Under the pieces are notes generated by a model that saw only the letters and a list, made by a program, of their open reading frames with translations, did not search any database and had not been told where the DNA came from. A stretch of 64,000 bases of DNA, taken from the NCBI RefSeq assembly GCF_024704725.1, contig NZ_JALIQS010000008.1, positions 154,412 through 218,411 on the forward strand, read 5' to 3'. Origin of the DNA: Shinella sp. CPCC 101442. GTDB taxonomy: Bacteria > Pseudomonadota > Alphaproteobacteria > Rhizobiales > Rhizobiaceae. This document shows positions 25,730-34,217 of this stretch, piece by piece (the first letter of the stretch is position 1; every line of letters starts with the position of its first letter). A program made the position numbers and the translations under genes.

Positions 25730-26239
25730 TTAATTTCGGCGAAGATTGATTTGGCTGGTTACGACAGCTTTCCCAGTTTTAGGGTCCTTGTCGACAGTGG
25801 TGAGACGCATTCCTAAATCACCAATCTTCTCGATAGTCATTTGCGCGCGTCGGTCCCCGTTCACAGGCTTTGCCCATGTGATGCCGAGATTGATCGCATC
25901 GCCTTTGCGCCTCCCACCCAGATTAGCGGTGCCCGTGCCTGCGCCGACATAAGAGCCGCTGTAGGCGCTTCCATTTGACGTCAGGTCAGCGCTGATCGCA
26001 CGAGAAAAGACCGCCAAGCTTTTGCAACGTCCATTGAGTGAAAGCGAATTAGCGGTGGTATTAGATTTGAAATTGCAGGCTACGTTCATTGCACGCGAAT
26101 TTGTGCGAACCTTCACGGTGCCCTTTCCGCTCCAGCTCCCTTGGAGGGATTTTAAGAATCCAATTTCGTCGGCATGTGCCGAGCCTCCGAAGAGCGCAAG
26201 CGAAACAACGGCGACCGACATTGCTAAAGCATTTTTCAT
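25730..26239 (-). CDS. Secreted conserved hypothetical protein
   Basis: A 169-residue protein with a signal peptide (MKNALAMSVAVVSLALFGGS then AHA-DEIG) and a beta-rich mature part (LQGSWSGKGTVKVRTNSRAM, later LTTVDKDPKTGKAVVTSQIN). The layout, a small periplasmic protein with a GSWSGKG start and regularly alternating strands, suggests a lipocalin/calycin-like barrel, but that is a guess. The ATG at 26239 is chosen because it immediately precedes the signal peptide; an upstream ATG would add 22 unlikely residues. Confidence 0.75.
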   Translation of the reverse strand: MKNALAMSVAVVSLALFGGSAHADEIGFLKSLQGSWSGKGTVKVRTNSRAMNVACNFKSNTTANSLSLNGRCKSLAVFSRAISADLTSNGSAYSGSYVGAGTGTANLGGRRKGDAINLGITWAKPVNGDRRAQMTIEKIGDLGMRLTTVDKDPKTGKAVVTSQINLRRN

Positions 26240-26566
26240 TGTCGTGCTTTCGGCTCGCGAAAGACAGAGGCTGTCCCGCGAACATGGAGGAAGGTCATAT
26301 TTCAACCCGCTGCTCTTGGCATAGTTCCATCGTCGGTTCGTTCGTCGATCAAAAGGAACCCGACAGCGAAATGAGGAAAACTACCGGTTGACATCTGCGC
26401 CGATATCTCTATTTTGAGTTTATCGATCTTTTGCTTGCTGAACTTTGGTTACCGCGCGATTAGCACCGCGCCTGACGAACTTTCCCTCTCAAAATCAATC
26501 GCTACCACCATCCGCGAACCTTTGGTTCCGCGGTCGCTCAACATTGCTTTGAAAGGGTTCATCATC

Positions 26567-26776
26567 ATGACCACAGGCACAGTAAAATGGTTCAATTCCA
26601 CAAAGGGTTTCGGCTTTATCGAGCCTGACAACGGCGGCGCTGACGCCTTCGTTCATATCTCGGCTGTTGAACGCGCTGGAATGCGCGAACTCGTCGAAGG
26701 CCAGAAGATTGGCTTCGATCTCGAGCGCGATAACAAGTCGGGCAAAATGTCGGCCTGCAATCTGCATTCCGCTTAA
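26567..26776 (+). CDS. cspA: Cold-shock protein (CspA family)
   Basis: A 69-residue single cold-shock domain with both RNA-binding motifs: RNP1 KGFGFIEPD and RNP2 [10 protein letters not shown]. It is an RNA chaperone that melts mRNA structure. The ATG at 26567 follows GAAAGGGTTCATCATC. The ~150-bp leader (26400-26566) is compatible with the long structured 5' UTR typical of cspA mRNAs. An intrinsic terminator follows. The downstream genes at 26901 and 27161 are familiar cspA companions in Rhizobiaceae. Confidence 0.95.
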   Translation: MTTGTVKWFNSTKGFGFIEPDNGGADAFVHISAVERAGMRELVEGQKIGFDLERDNKSGKMSACNLHSA

Positions 26777-26836
26777 TTGATATACGCTTCCCTTTGACCA
26801 CGGATGTACTGGCACTGCCGGGAGCGTAATCAGTTT

Positions 26837-26863
26837 AAGCCAGGCATCTCGCCTGGCTTTTTT
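26837..26863 (+). terminator. Intrinsic terminator after cspA
   Basis: AAGCCAGGC (26837-26845), 5-nt loop, GCCTGGCTT (26851-26859), then a run of six T ending at 26863. Confidence 0.92.
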
Positions 26864-26900
26864 CGTTCCGGATCACCGGTCGAAGCCATCAGGAGTTTCA

Positions 26901-27128
26901 ATGACCGAAACACACAGCAAATCCCGCCAGCGGGCTGAATTCGCGTTCAGCAACGTCCAGTCGCAGTTCTACGCGAAGAATAACGCAGTTGAAGAGCTTG
27001 AATCTGAGGCTGAGCGCCGGGACGCCAAGACGTTCAGGCTCAGAGCGGCGCGTTTGGCGCAGGAATTGGCCGACCGAACCTCGGCCAATTCCTGCGCCCT
27101 GCTTGCCAAACGAGCAAAAACGCGCTGA
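26901..27128 (+). CDS. Small rhizobial cspA-neighbour protein, function unknown
   Basis: A 75-residue basic helical protein (MTETHSKSRQRAEFAFSNVQ, then FYAKNNAVEELESEAERRDA). This type is commonly seen next to cspA in rhizobia. The ATG is preceded by AGGAGTTTCA. Its 3' half contains a perfect 17-bp inverted repeat (27057-27097), encoding the unusual ELADRTSANSCALL, which looks like a local template-switch change relative to the remembered family. Confidence 0.75.
   Translation: MTETHSKSRQRAEFAFSNVQSQFYAKNNAVEELESEAERRDAKTFRLRAARLAQELADRTSANSCALLAKRAKTR
27057..27097. repeat. Perfect 17-bp inverted repeat inside a coding region
   Basis: GCGCAGGAATTGGCCGA (27057-27073), a 7-nt loop CCGAACC, then its exact reverse complement (27081-27097). 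There is no T run after it, so it is not a standard terminator. It would form a very stable mRNA hairpin. Confidence 0.9.
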
Positions 27129-27160
27129 TCACTGCGCATTATCGATATCAGGATGTAGAT

Positions 27161-27541
27161 TTGAAGAACGCCAGAAACAACGAGCTTACTGACCGACGAA
27201 CCGCATCCAAAGACGCCAAGATTTCTCTTCTCAACGCCTACCGTATAGCACAGACAGTGGCAGAACCATCAAAAGTGGAAAGGCAGGCGGCACGCACGGC
27301 CATCGCCTTGGCTCGTGAGGAACGACGCGTTGAGCGCGGGCGGCTCAAGCGTGAGGAGCGCACGCGTGTTGAGACCCGCGCAGAAGAAGAGACAGCGGCT
27401 GCGCAGGCTGAGGCACTCGCCGAAACCAAAGCTCGCGAGGGCGCGGAAAAGGCTAGGATAGCGCGCGTGATCGAAGATGAGGCGGCGCGAAAGGCTGAGC
27501 GCGATCGGCGTTACGCGAACCGCAAGGCCAGACAAGCTTAA
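27161..27541 (+). CDS. DUF6481-family protein
   Basis: A 126-residue, highly charged protein that is almost entirely alpha-helical/coiled coil (ELTDRRTASKDAKISLLNAY, then EERRVERGRLKREERTRVET, ending DRRYANRKARQA). This matches the DUF6481 pattern seen downstream of cold-shock genes in Rhizobiaceae. It starts with TTG at 27161 (TTGAAGAAC); no better start exists. Function unknown; the strong charge suggests nucleic-acid or ribosome association. Confidence 0.8.
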   Translation: MKNARNNELTDRRTASKDAKISLLNAYRIAQTVAEPSKVERQAARTAIALAREERRVERGRLKREERTRVETRAEEETAAAQAEALAETKAREGAEKARIARVIEDEAARKAERDRRYANRKARQA

Positions 27542-27637
27542 ACTTTGGTATTTTTGCCGCCGCCAGATGCTGACACTGCGCCAATCCCACGACAGGACGA
27601 TGTTATGCCGTGGCTAGCGAATCTTATAGGAGCCGCC

Positions 27638-27913
27638 ATGGCACCCGATCCGAACGAACTCCAGTCGATCAATACATCCTGGCAAATCGCGATCCAGGAG
27701 ATCTTAAGGATGGTCATCCGTGACATGTACCATGACGGCGGCGAAGCTACCTTCAAGGCACATATCAAGCGCATCGAAGAAGCGGCCGTCGACAGTATCT
27801 ATACGGACCTGAGACTCCGGGGCACGGATGAATGGACGGAAGTGCTCGTCAAAGAAAGGGCAAGCAATTTTGTCACTACGCTGCTGACGTCATTCACCTA
27901 CGACCGAGCGTGA
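27638..27913 (+). CDS. Small hypothetical protein
   Basis: A 91-residue acidic helical protein (MAPDPNELQSINTSWQIAIQ, then RIEEAAVDSIYTDLRLRG). The ATG at 27638 has an excellent ribosome site, ATAGGAGCCGCC, and is preferred over upstream in-frame starts at 27545 and 27605. No domain recognised. Confidence 0.65.
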   Translation: MAPDPNELQSINTSWQIAIQEILRMVIRDMYHDGGEATFKAHIKRIEEAAVDSIYTDLRLRGTDEWTEVLVKERASNFVTTLLTSFTYDRA

Positions 27914-28136
27914 GTCAATTTACCTGAGCAACTGAACAAACCCGCGATATCAAAAACCAGCGATGAGCCCATCTGGCGGGCCAATTACCTCAAGGGGCCG
28001 TTCCTTCGGACGGACGCCGGACCAGAACGCACTCGATTTAACAAGCCGCACCCTGCTGGTCGTTAAGGATCTCCTAACCAACCGCTGGATTGTAGCCATT
28101 GGCTGTGCTTCATTGGGACTTCAGGAGGACGGAGCA

Positions 28137-28355
28137 ATGAATACCTGCGCAGTCGATCTCGCACGCTTGCTGGCAATGACGATTGAAAAAATGATCCATT
28201 CTGAAGGCCAAGGCCCAGTTTGCCTGTCTGACAATTGTGTCCGAGTGCTCGCAGAGACAATCGCCGCTGTGGACGCAGGTCGAGTCGCGATGGGCGAAAG
28301 GGAAGTCGGGCGCGTCATTGAGCGCAAGCAGGACATCATTCTTATCCCGGCGTAA
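28137..28355 (+). CDS. Small hypothetical protein
   Basis: A 72-residue protein (MNTCAVDLARLLAMTIEKMI, then LSDNCVRVLAETIAAVDAGR) with an AGGAGG ribosome site 9 bp before the ATG at 28137; longer frames from 27963 lack such a site. No domain recognised. The 190 bp between it and the next gene appear empty. Confidence 0.6.
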   Translation: MNTCAVDLARLLAMTIEKMIHSEGQGPVCLSDNCVRVLAETIAAVDAGRVAMGEREVGRVIERKQDIILIPA

Positions 28356-28548
28356 GAAAAGATCGCCAGTCGGGCGCCGACTATTCGGTCCCTATCAACG
28401 CGGTTTATTCCCTATTTCGCATGGTCGAATTGATGGCGGAGAATAATTTGTTTGTTGAAGTCTGTGAGAGTACAGGCCTGAAGAACGCGGAGTGATAGCT
28501 AGGCGAGCGCGGTTTGATGTGCCGACCGAAATTTCGGTGTTCCTTGGA

Positions 28549-29511
28549 TCATTGACTCTGCGGTAGGAGCCGCCGGATCAAGGGTGATGAGGCATGCACG
28601 AGGAAAATGGTCACACCGCCGACCAATATGGCCAGAGCGGCCTGGAGCGCGGATGTTGTCGTCCAGTGCAGGACCTCCGGGAGGTAGGCGGACACGCTGC
28701 TGACGCCCCCAGCTATCCTTTCGATGACGTGTTCCGGGCCGTGGTAGCCCAGTTCGGCCATTCCGTGTACGAGAATGCTTCCTCCGACCCAGAGCATGGC
28801 GGCCGTACCGATCATGGCGAGTATACTGAGGAACACCGGGACGCTGACGACGAGGCCACGCCCGAATGCTCGCACGAGGCCGGCCGAGGAACCAGCAAGC
28901 GCCAGCCCCGCATCGTCCGCCTTCACGATGAGGGCGACGACGCCGTAGACGGCCAGGGTGATCAGGATGCCGACTGAAGCCAGGACCGCCGCCTGCGTGT
29001 AGATATTGGAGGCGACGACGTTTGCGAGCGTCAACGCCATGATTTCGGCGGAGAGTATGAAATCTGTCCTTATCGCGCCGGACACTTTCTGGTTCTCCAA
29101 AGCGACCGGATCGGAAGTTCCCGACACCCCTGCGTCATGTTCGTGGGCGTCGTGAGGCATGACGGCCTCGCACAGCTTTTCGGCCCCTTCGTAGCAGAGA
29201 TAGAGGCCCCCGACCATCAGGAGGGGCGTGATCGCCCATGGCGCAAAATAGCCCAGGAAAATTCCGGCCGGAAGAAGGTAGAGTAGCTTGTTCTTCAAGG
29301 ACCCGAGCGCGATCTTGGCGATGATCGGCAGTTCCCGCGCCGGTGAAAGGCCGACCACGTATCTAGGAGTCACCGCCGCGTCGTCAATCACGACCCCAGC
29401 CGCTTTTGCTCCTGCCTTCGCAGTCTGGGCGGCGATGTCGTCCAGCGACGCGGCCGCGAGCTTCGCGATTGCGGCGACGTCATCGAGGAGTGCGATCAGT
29501 CCGGTTGCCAT
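28549..29511 (-). CDS. DUF808 (YedI-like) inner-membrane protein
   Basis: A 320-residue membrane protein with the DUF808 signature at the N-terminus (ATGLIALLDDVAAIAKLAAA followed by SLDDIAAQTAKAGAKAAGVV) and about six hydrophobic segments from ~70 to the end. The central segment RTDFILSAEIMALTLANV is characteristic. The family is widely conserved but its role is unknown. The ATG at 29511 matches the usual family start; an ATG four codons upstream (29523) is possible. It is divergent from the cyclase gene. Confidence 0.9.
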   Translation of the reverse strand: MATGLIALLDDVAAIAKLAAASLDDIAAQTAKAGAKAAGVVIDDAAVTPRYVVGLSPARELPIIAKIALGSLKNKLLYLLPAGIFLGYFAPWAITPLLMVGGLYLCYEGAEKLCEAVMPHDAHEHDAGVSGTSDPVALENQKVSGAIRTDFILSAEIMALTLANVVASNIYTQAAVLASVGILITLAVYGVVALIVKADDAGLALAGSSAGLVRAFGRGLVVSVPVFLSILAMIGTAAMLWVGGSILVHGMAELGYHGPEHVIERIAGGVSSVSAYLPEVLHWTTTSALQAALAILVGGVTIFLVHASSPLIRRLLPQSQ

Positions 29512-29728
29512 ATGATTTCCCATTCGTTCAGCCGCAAGGGGATATCGGTTGCCTTGCAGGGATTGTCCAGTCCGACATCTCCTCAACCGTGAGATCAAGG
29601 TCGCAAATGCGTTAAACTTGTATCGGGCCTCCGCTTTCCTCGTCGCTGGTTCGATTCCCTTCAAGACCCTCGGTGCAACCGGCTGTTTACGAAATCCTGC
29701 GCATGATCTCACGAAACAAGGTGTTCCG

Positions 29729-30979
29729 ATGACGGTCGTTCGTGCGTTTGGTAAATCATCAGCGGAAGCAGCACAGCGCCAAATGGACCGGCTTGCAGCC
29801 CTGGACCAGTTGGACATGCTGGACACACCGCGCGATGCGGGTTTCGACCGATTGGTGCGGTTGATCAAGGAGATATTCAAGGTCGACATCGGGATTGTCT
29901 CGTTTATCGACGCCCATCGTCAGTGGTACAAGGCATGTTCTGGTCTTCCGATGGACGAGATGCCGCGCGAGGATACCTTTTGCCGATATGTCGTTGACTG
30001 CGAGGAGGCCATAGTTGTCCAAGATGCAACTCGCGATCCCCGTTTTGCTTCAAATCCCGCGGTGACGGGGGAAGCTCACATTCGCTTCTATGCGGGCGTG
30101 CCGATGCAAACGGCAGACGGCCATACGGTCGGGACCGTCTGTGCCATCGACAGGAAGCCGCGCTCGTTCGGCACCAGAGATTTGAGCATTCTTCGGGAAC
30201 TGGCGGGTGTTGCCATGGATCGGGTTGAGGCGTTGAAGTCGGCCGCGACGGACAGCTTGACCGGAGCCCTCACACGCCGTGCCTTCAAAGAGGAAGCTAC
30301 TCGAATCCTGTCGCAGGCAAGGCGTCACAACCATGATGTGTCCTGTATCGGACTGGACGTCGATCATTTCAAGAAAGTGAATGATACCTATGGGCATGCG
30401 GCGGGTGACGATGTCCTAAAGCTGGTCGCAGCTACTTGCCGGGAGCAGCTGCGAGGGGGCGACCTCCTCGGCCGGTTAGGAGGCGAAGAATTCGCTATTC
30501 TACTGCCGCATGTCGATCGGGAAGACGCACTCGCCGTTGCGGAAAAGCTACGCCAGGCATTATCCTCGAAGCAGGTGGAGATGGCGACGGATACAATCCG
30601 GGTAACCGCAAGTTTTGGTACGGCTTCCACGTCGATAGTCGCGAGAGACGTCGATACCCTGCTGGCTCAGGCCGATGCTGCCATGTATCGCGCAAAACAA
30701 GCAGGCCGCGACCGTTGCGTGTCCTGGGGTTCTGCGGAAGTGCGGGGAGCCGCTGAGCGGCGTCGCGTCTTGAAGGCTGGTACGATCATCTTCAACGATA
30801 AGCGCTCCACTCTCGACTGCACGATTCGGTCGCTTGGAGCAGACGGTGCGAATATCTCTGTTTCCAACACATCTGCTATACCTTCGCAGTTCGTCCTTGC
30901 GATCCAAGCGGAGGGTTTCGAGACGAACTGCCGTGTAGTTGCTCAGGATCGTCAGCACCTTGAGGTCAGCTTTCGATAA
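29729..30979 (+). CDS. Diguanylate cyclase with GAF and PilZ-like domains
   Basis: A 416-residue soluble enzyme: GAF domain (~25-170; FDRLVRLIKEIFKVDIGIVS), GGDEF domain (~175-335) and a C-terminal PilZ-like domain (~345-416). The active-site loop is GGEEF at 251-255, with DVDHFKKVNDTYGHAAGD upstream, so it should make c-di-GMP from two GTP. An inhibitory site RGGD (242-245) lies five residues before it, implying product inhibition. The PilZ-like part opens with RRRVLKAG and continues SLGADGANISVSN, a variant of the second PilZ motif, so it may sense its own product. The ATG at 29729 is chosen; the longer frame adds residues without domain character. Confidence 0.9.
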   Translation: MTVVRAFGKSSAEAAQRQMDRLAALDQLDMLDTPRDAGFDRLVRLIKEIFKVDIGIVSFIDAHRQWYKACSGLPMDEMPREDTFCRYVVDCEEAIVVQDATRDPRFASNPAVTGEAHIRFYAGVPMQTADGHTVGTVCAIDRKPRSFGTRDLSILRELAGVAMDRVEALKSAATDSLTGALTRRAFKEEATRILSQARRHNHDVSCIGLDVDHFKKVNDTYGHAAGDDVLKLVAATCREQLRGGDLLGRLGGEEFAILLPHVDREDALAVAEKLRQALSSKQVEMATDTIRVTASFGTASTSIVARDVDTLLAQADAAMYRAKQAGRDRCVSWGSAEVRGAAERRRVLKAGTIIFNDKRSTLDCTIRSLGADGANISVSNTSAIPSQFVLAIQAEGFETNCRVVAQDRQHLEVSFR

Positions 30980-31146
30980 AGGGTACTCCTACCGAGCGAA
31001 CCGTATAAAGCGCGATCAAATGTTAGCTTCGTTAGAGCCGCCAGCGTAACCTGGCCACAAAGCTCGTCGGTGATCGCATTCCGTACCGATCAGCCTGCGC
31101 GCCGCTCTGCGCCCCATATCGCTCAGTTGAACTCCAGTCGCCAGCC

Positions 31147-31288
31147 TGTTGATTGTTGCCTGAATTTGACCCGGTTCACCGTGACCCACGGGTAGCCAGA
31201 AGAATGCTTTTTCCCCAAGCCTTTGTGTCGCTTCAGCCGGCACAGCGCCAAATGAAAAACTGGGTCAAATCCCCGCGATATTCAACAG
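31147..31288 (+). mobile_element. MITE-like element with IS21-type ends, copy 1
   Basis: 142 bp with terminal inverted repeats: the left end begins TGTTGATTGTTGCCTGAATT and the right end, read on the other strand, begins TGTTGAATATCGCGGGGATT; both continue TGACCC(A/G)GTT. It is the shortest of three copies (others 44974 and 58360), lacking about 7 bp after the left repeat. It contains no gene. No clear target-site duplication is visible. The flanking intergenic sequence (30980-31146 and 31337-31533) holds nothing I can identify. Confidence 0.75.
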
Positions 31289-31336
31289 CATGCTCATCCG
31301 TTTCTCTCGGGCATCAGTGCCGGGGGCGAGCGGAAT
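31289..31336. repeat. Short dispersed repeat, copy 2
   Basis: GCATGCTCATCCGTTTCTCT, then ATCAGTGCCGGGGGCGAGCG: the second copy of the ~48-bp repeat at 8450. It abuts the MITE-like element directly. Confidence 0.5.
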
Positions 31337-31533
31337 AGGGACGTGCCTTTGCCAAAGCATGTATGGTGGACAGAACTCGCTGGCCGTTACGCGGCCATCA
31401 GAAAACAGCATGAATGATATATAAAGGGATCAATTAAGGCGCTATGATCCTTATTCATATCTTTTTCGTTGACTGAGCTCAGAATGTTTGAGATAGCTTG
31501 CCCTGCTCCACGGAGAACTTTTGGGTAGGTAGG

Positions 31534-31848
31534 ATGGCACGGTCTGAGTCAGATGCCTTGCTGGAAATCGGGCAGTTGCTGAAGGCTACGCGTAAAGACA
31601 GGCAACTGACGCAGGAGCAGGTTGCCGACATGGCGGGTATATCGCGCCCCCGCTATCGTGAGATAGAAGCCGGAAACAGTGCTGCGCGCACGACGACCCT
31701 GATCAACATCGGCCGCGCTCTCGGGCTTGAACTGATGCTTATACCGCAGACCATGGTTCCGGCCGTCGGCGCGCTGCTGCGGCCACAGGATGATCTCGAC
31801 GATCTCCCGGCATTCATGGCTCATCCGGACGGGGATGAGAATGTCTGA
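31534..31848 (+). CDS. hipB: HipB-type antitoxin (XRE helix-turn-helix)
   Basis: A 104-residue protein with an XRE helix-turn-helix (RQLTQEQVADMAGISRPRYR then EIEAGNSAARTTTLINIGRA). HipB binds its operator and sequesters the HipA kinase. The ATG at 31534 follows GGTAGG. Its last codons overlap the hipA start by 8 nt, the usual translational coupling of antitoxin and toxin. Confidence 0.88.
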   Translation: MARSESDALLEIGQLLKATRKDRQLTQEQVADMAGISRPRYREIEAGNSAARTTTLINIGRALGLELMLIPQTMVPAVGALLRPQDDLDDLPAFMAHPDGDENV

Positions 31849-33094
31849 ATCATCTTCCAATCCGAGGTCCATCTCGTCGCTCAGCGTGCTGCTGAACGAT
31901 GTGAAGGTCGGTACGATTGTCAGGACGCCCGGCGATTTCAACGCCTTCAGCTTCGAGGACAGCTATCGCGCAACGGGCGGCTTCCCGGTGCTCAGCCTGT
32001 CTTTTCGAGCAGTCACTGGCGGCTTGCGCAAGGACCCGACACCCGTCGCCAGAGCGTTGCCGGCGTTATTCGCCAATCTGCTCCCGGAAGACAAGCTGCG
32101 CGAGGCAATGGAAAAACACCACGCGGGTAGTGTTCGCGCGGGAAACGATTTCGATCTGCTCGTCGCACTGGGTTCAGATCTGCCAGGCGCCGTCCGCGTC
32201 GTGCCGAGCGACAGGACGATTGCCCGTCTCGACAACCTGCCCGCTAACAAGCCGAAAGCCCGGTTTTCGCTCGCCGGCGTTCAGATGAAGCTTTCGGTCA
32301 TCAAGACCACGGGGAAGGGCGGTGGACTGACGTTGCCGATCGGCGACGAGCAGGGGGCCTACATTGCCAAATTTCCATCGACCTCGTTTCCCGGCGTGTC
32401 AGAAAATGAATATGCCAATCTTGCACTGGCTGAAGCGATCGGTATGGAGGTTCCGGAGCGTGAACTCGTCGAGCAATCAGAGTTCGAAGGTATCCCGAGG
32501 GAGTTCGAGACGCTGTCGGACGGTAGAGTCCTGCTCGTCAAACGTTTCGATCGTGGCGCAAACAGCGAGCGGATCCATATCGAGGATTTCGCGCAGGTAT
32601 TCGGCGTCTATCCTTCGCGAAAATACGAAGGAGCTGCATATCATGATATTGCCGCAGCCTTGAACGTTGCCGTTTCGTCCGATGCTGCGCTCGAGTTCGT
32701 CCGCCGACTGGCTCTGGCTGCCATAACCGGCAATGGTGACATGCATCTGAAAAACTGGTCGCTGATCTATCGCGGAGCGGGCGACAAACCCGAGTTTGCG
32801 CCTGTGTACGACGTGCTCTCGACAATCCCTTACATCCCAGCAGATGCCATGGCTCTGTCGCTCGCCGGCGAGCGCCCGTTCAAGGCGTTGAATGCGCAAC
32901 GATGGAAAGCCTTCGCCAATCGCGCGCGCTTGCCGGAAGCGGCCGTGCTTGAAGCGGTGGTCGATACGGTCGAGCGCGTCAACGAAGTTTGGTGGTCGCT
33001 GCCGGAGCGTAATGTCGCTCCGGCGAAGGTTCTCGAGCGTATCGATACGCATGTAAGGCTGATGACGCCGATCCTTGGCACGTGCGCGGAGTGA
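31841..33094 (+). CDS. hipA: HipA-type serine/threonine kinase toxin
   Basis: A 417-residue HipA-fold kinase: N-terminal HipA_N domain (~15-115; VLLNDVKVGTIVRTPGDFNA), then the core with the P-loop-like Gly-rich/QMKLS segment (FSLAGVQMKLSV), ATP lysine in YIAKFPS, the catalytic loop GNGDMHLKNWSLIY (Asp, Asn) and the metal Asp in APVYDVLST. These are the intact catalytic motifs of HipA kinases, which in E. coli phosphorylate glutamyl-tRNA synthetase and cause growth arrest. Other HipA-type kinases use other targets, so the target here is unknown. It overlaps hipB by 8 nt. Confidence 0.92.
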   Translation: MSESSSNPRSISSLSVLLNDVKVGTIVRTPGDFNAFSFEDSYRATGGFPVLSLSFRAVTGGLRKDPTPVARALPALFANLLPEDKLREAMEKHHAGSVRAGNDFDLLVALGSDLPGAVRVVPSDRTIARLDNLPANKPKARFSLAGVQMKLSVIKTTGKGGGLTLPIGDEQGAYIAKFPSTSFPGVSENEYANLALAEAIGMEVPERELVEQSEFEGIPREFETLSDGRVLLVKRFDRGANSERIHIEDFAQVFGVYPSRKYEGAAYHDIAAALNVAVSSDAALEFVRRLALAAITGNGDMHLKNWSLIYRGAGDKPEFAPVYDVLSTIPYIPADAMALSLAGERPFKALNAQRWKAFANRARLPEAAVLEAVVDTVERVNEVWWSLPERNVAPAKVLERIDTHVRLMTPILGTCAE

Positions 33095-33158
33095 AGCCAT
33101 TCGGCCGAACCTTACCGAGGCTTGTCCTAGCCCGCGCGCCAGTTCTCCTGGCGGGTCT

Positions 33159-33995
33159 TCACCCGTTGCCAAGGGCACTTTCAACAATTCTGAGCGACGG
33201 CACCTCCTTCTCCCGAGAGACCCGACGTTCTGCCGCAGGATTTTTCCGATAGGCGAGGCGGTTGAAGACGATCAGTCCGATATAGGCCTGATTGTTCAGA
33301 ATGCCGCTGCCACGATTACGATGACCGCGAATTGCGGTCCCTTGCCAGGGTCGACCGCGCGGGCCGGGTACACTGCGTGCATTGAGTTCGTCAGCGATCC
33401 TGACCGGGCTCATGCCGTCTGCTTATCGCTCAAAAATCCAGACGATGGTTGCCGCCTCAGCGATGTTGATCGAACGCAGGCCGCGCACCGGCTGCCCGTT
33501 ATCGTCGAACTCACGTCGTATTCTGTAGCCGTAACAGACACCGCCTGGCACCCGGCCATGCCTGGCGACAGTCTTCATGCCTTCGCGCGTGCGGTAGCGA
33601 ACCTGTTCGAGCACCTCTTGATTGAGAACCGCCCTCAGTCCCAATTCCATTGACGACACCGCCGCGGCGCCGTGTACCGTCCACAGTTCGACATCATGAA
33701 ACTGCAGGATCTTGAGAATGCGAGCGCTGTGCTAGAGGTCCCGGGAAAGGCGATCGAGAGTGAGGCATAGAAAGACGTCATAGGCGCCAGTGCTCGACCT
33801 GGCCAACGCGGCCCGGAGACCGGGCCGCGTCTCAAATGGCGAGGCGCGGACACCAGCATCAACGAAGGTGTCGGCCAGATCCCAGCCTTGCCGCATGACA
33901 AATTCCTTTCCGAGATCGAGCTGGGTATCGATCGAAGCGGGGTTTTGTTGATCTGTCGAATAACGCGCGTAAAGTACGACGCGCTTGAGGGCATG
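33159..33995 (-). pseudogene. Large serine recombinase, dead (two nonsense codons and a truncated 3' end)
   Basis: Reading the minus strand from ~33995: LKRVVLYARYSTDQQNPASI is the catalytic-domain start with the active serine in RYS, then LTLDRLSRDL, a TAG at 33732-33734, continuing HSARILKILQFHDVELWTVH and GVCYGYRIRREFDDNGQPVR, a TAA at 33423-33425, and then the recombinase domain SPVRIADELNARSVPGPRGR to YIGLIVFNRLAYRKNP. It ends early at 33159, without the zinc-ribbon and coiled-coil of full-length members. It is the remains of the integrase of an excised or decayed island. Confidence 0.85.
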
Positions 33996-34217
33996 AATAG
34001 TGATCGTTCTCCCTGGTTTGAATCGTGGTCACCATGATAGAGATCGAGTATCGGATTCGGGGTTTTCATTCACCGCACAGATTCGATCTACGACGACAGT
34101 CCGGCTGAACAATATCAGTTTCCGAGCCAGTATCTCGGTCGCGTTCAAGCCTGCGTTGGGGACTGGATCATCTACTACGAGCCTCGAAAGGTTGCGGCGA
34201 CGCGTGGATATTTTGCT

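Noticed and set aside
27057..27097. Rho-independent terminator.
   Set aside because: The stem is strong, but there is no T run after it on either strand and it lies inside a coding frame.
29640..29665. T-arm-like sequence (GGTTCGATTCCCTTCAAGACC), with looser echoes near 9817, 35360, 47037 and 63655, suggesting tRNA genes or tRNA-gene attachment scars.
   Set aside because: No acceptor, D or anticodon arms could be paired upstream of any copy, and the copies differ from each other. They are not tRNA genes; an att-site origin is possible but unsupported.
31016..31243. Minus-strand open frame across MITE copy 1 as a small protein (MPAEATQRLGEKAFFW...).
   Set aside because: The same frame appears in all three element copies and simply translates the element; it continues into unrelated flanks.
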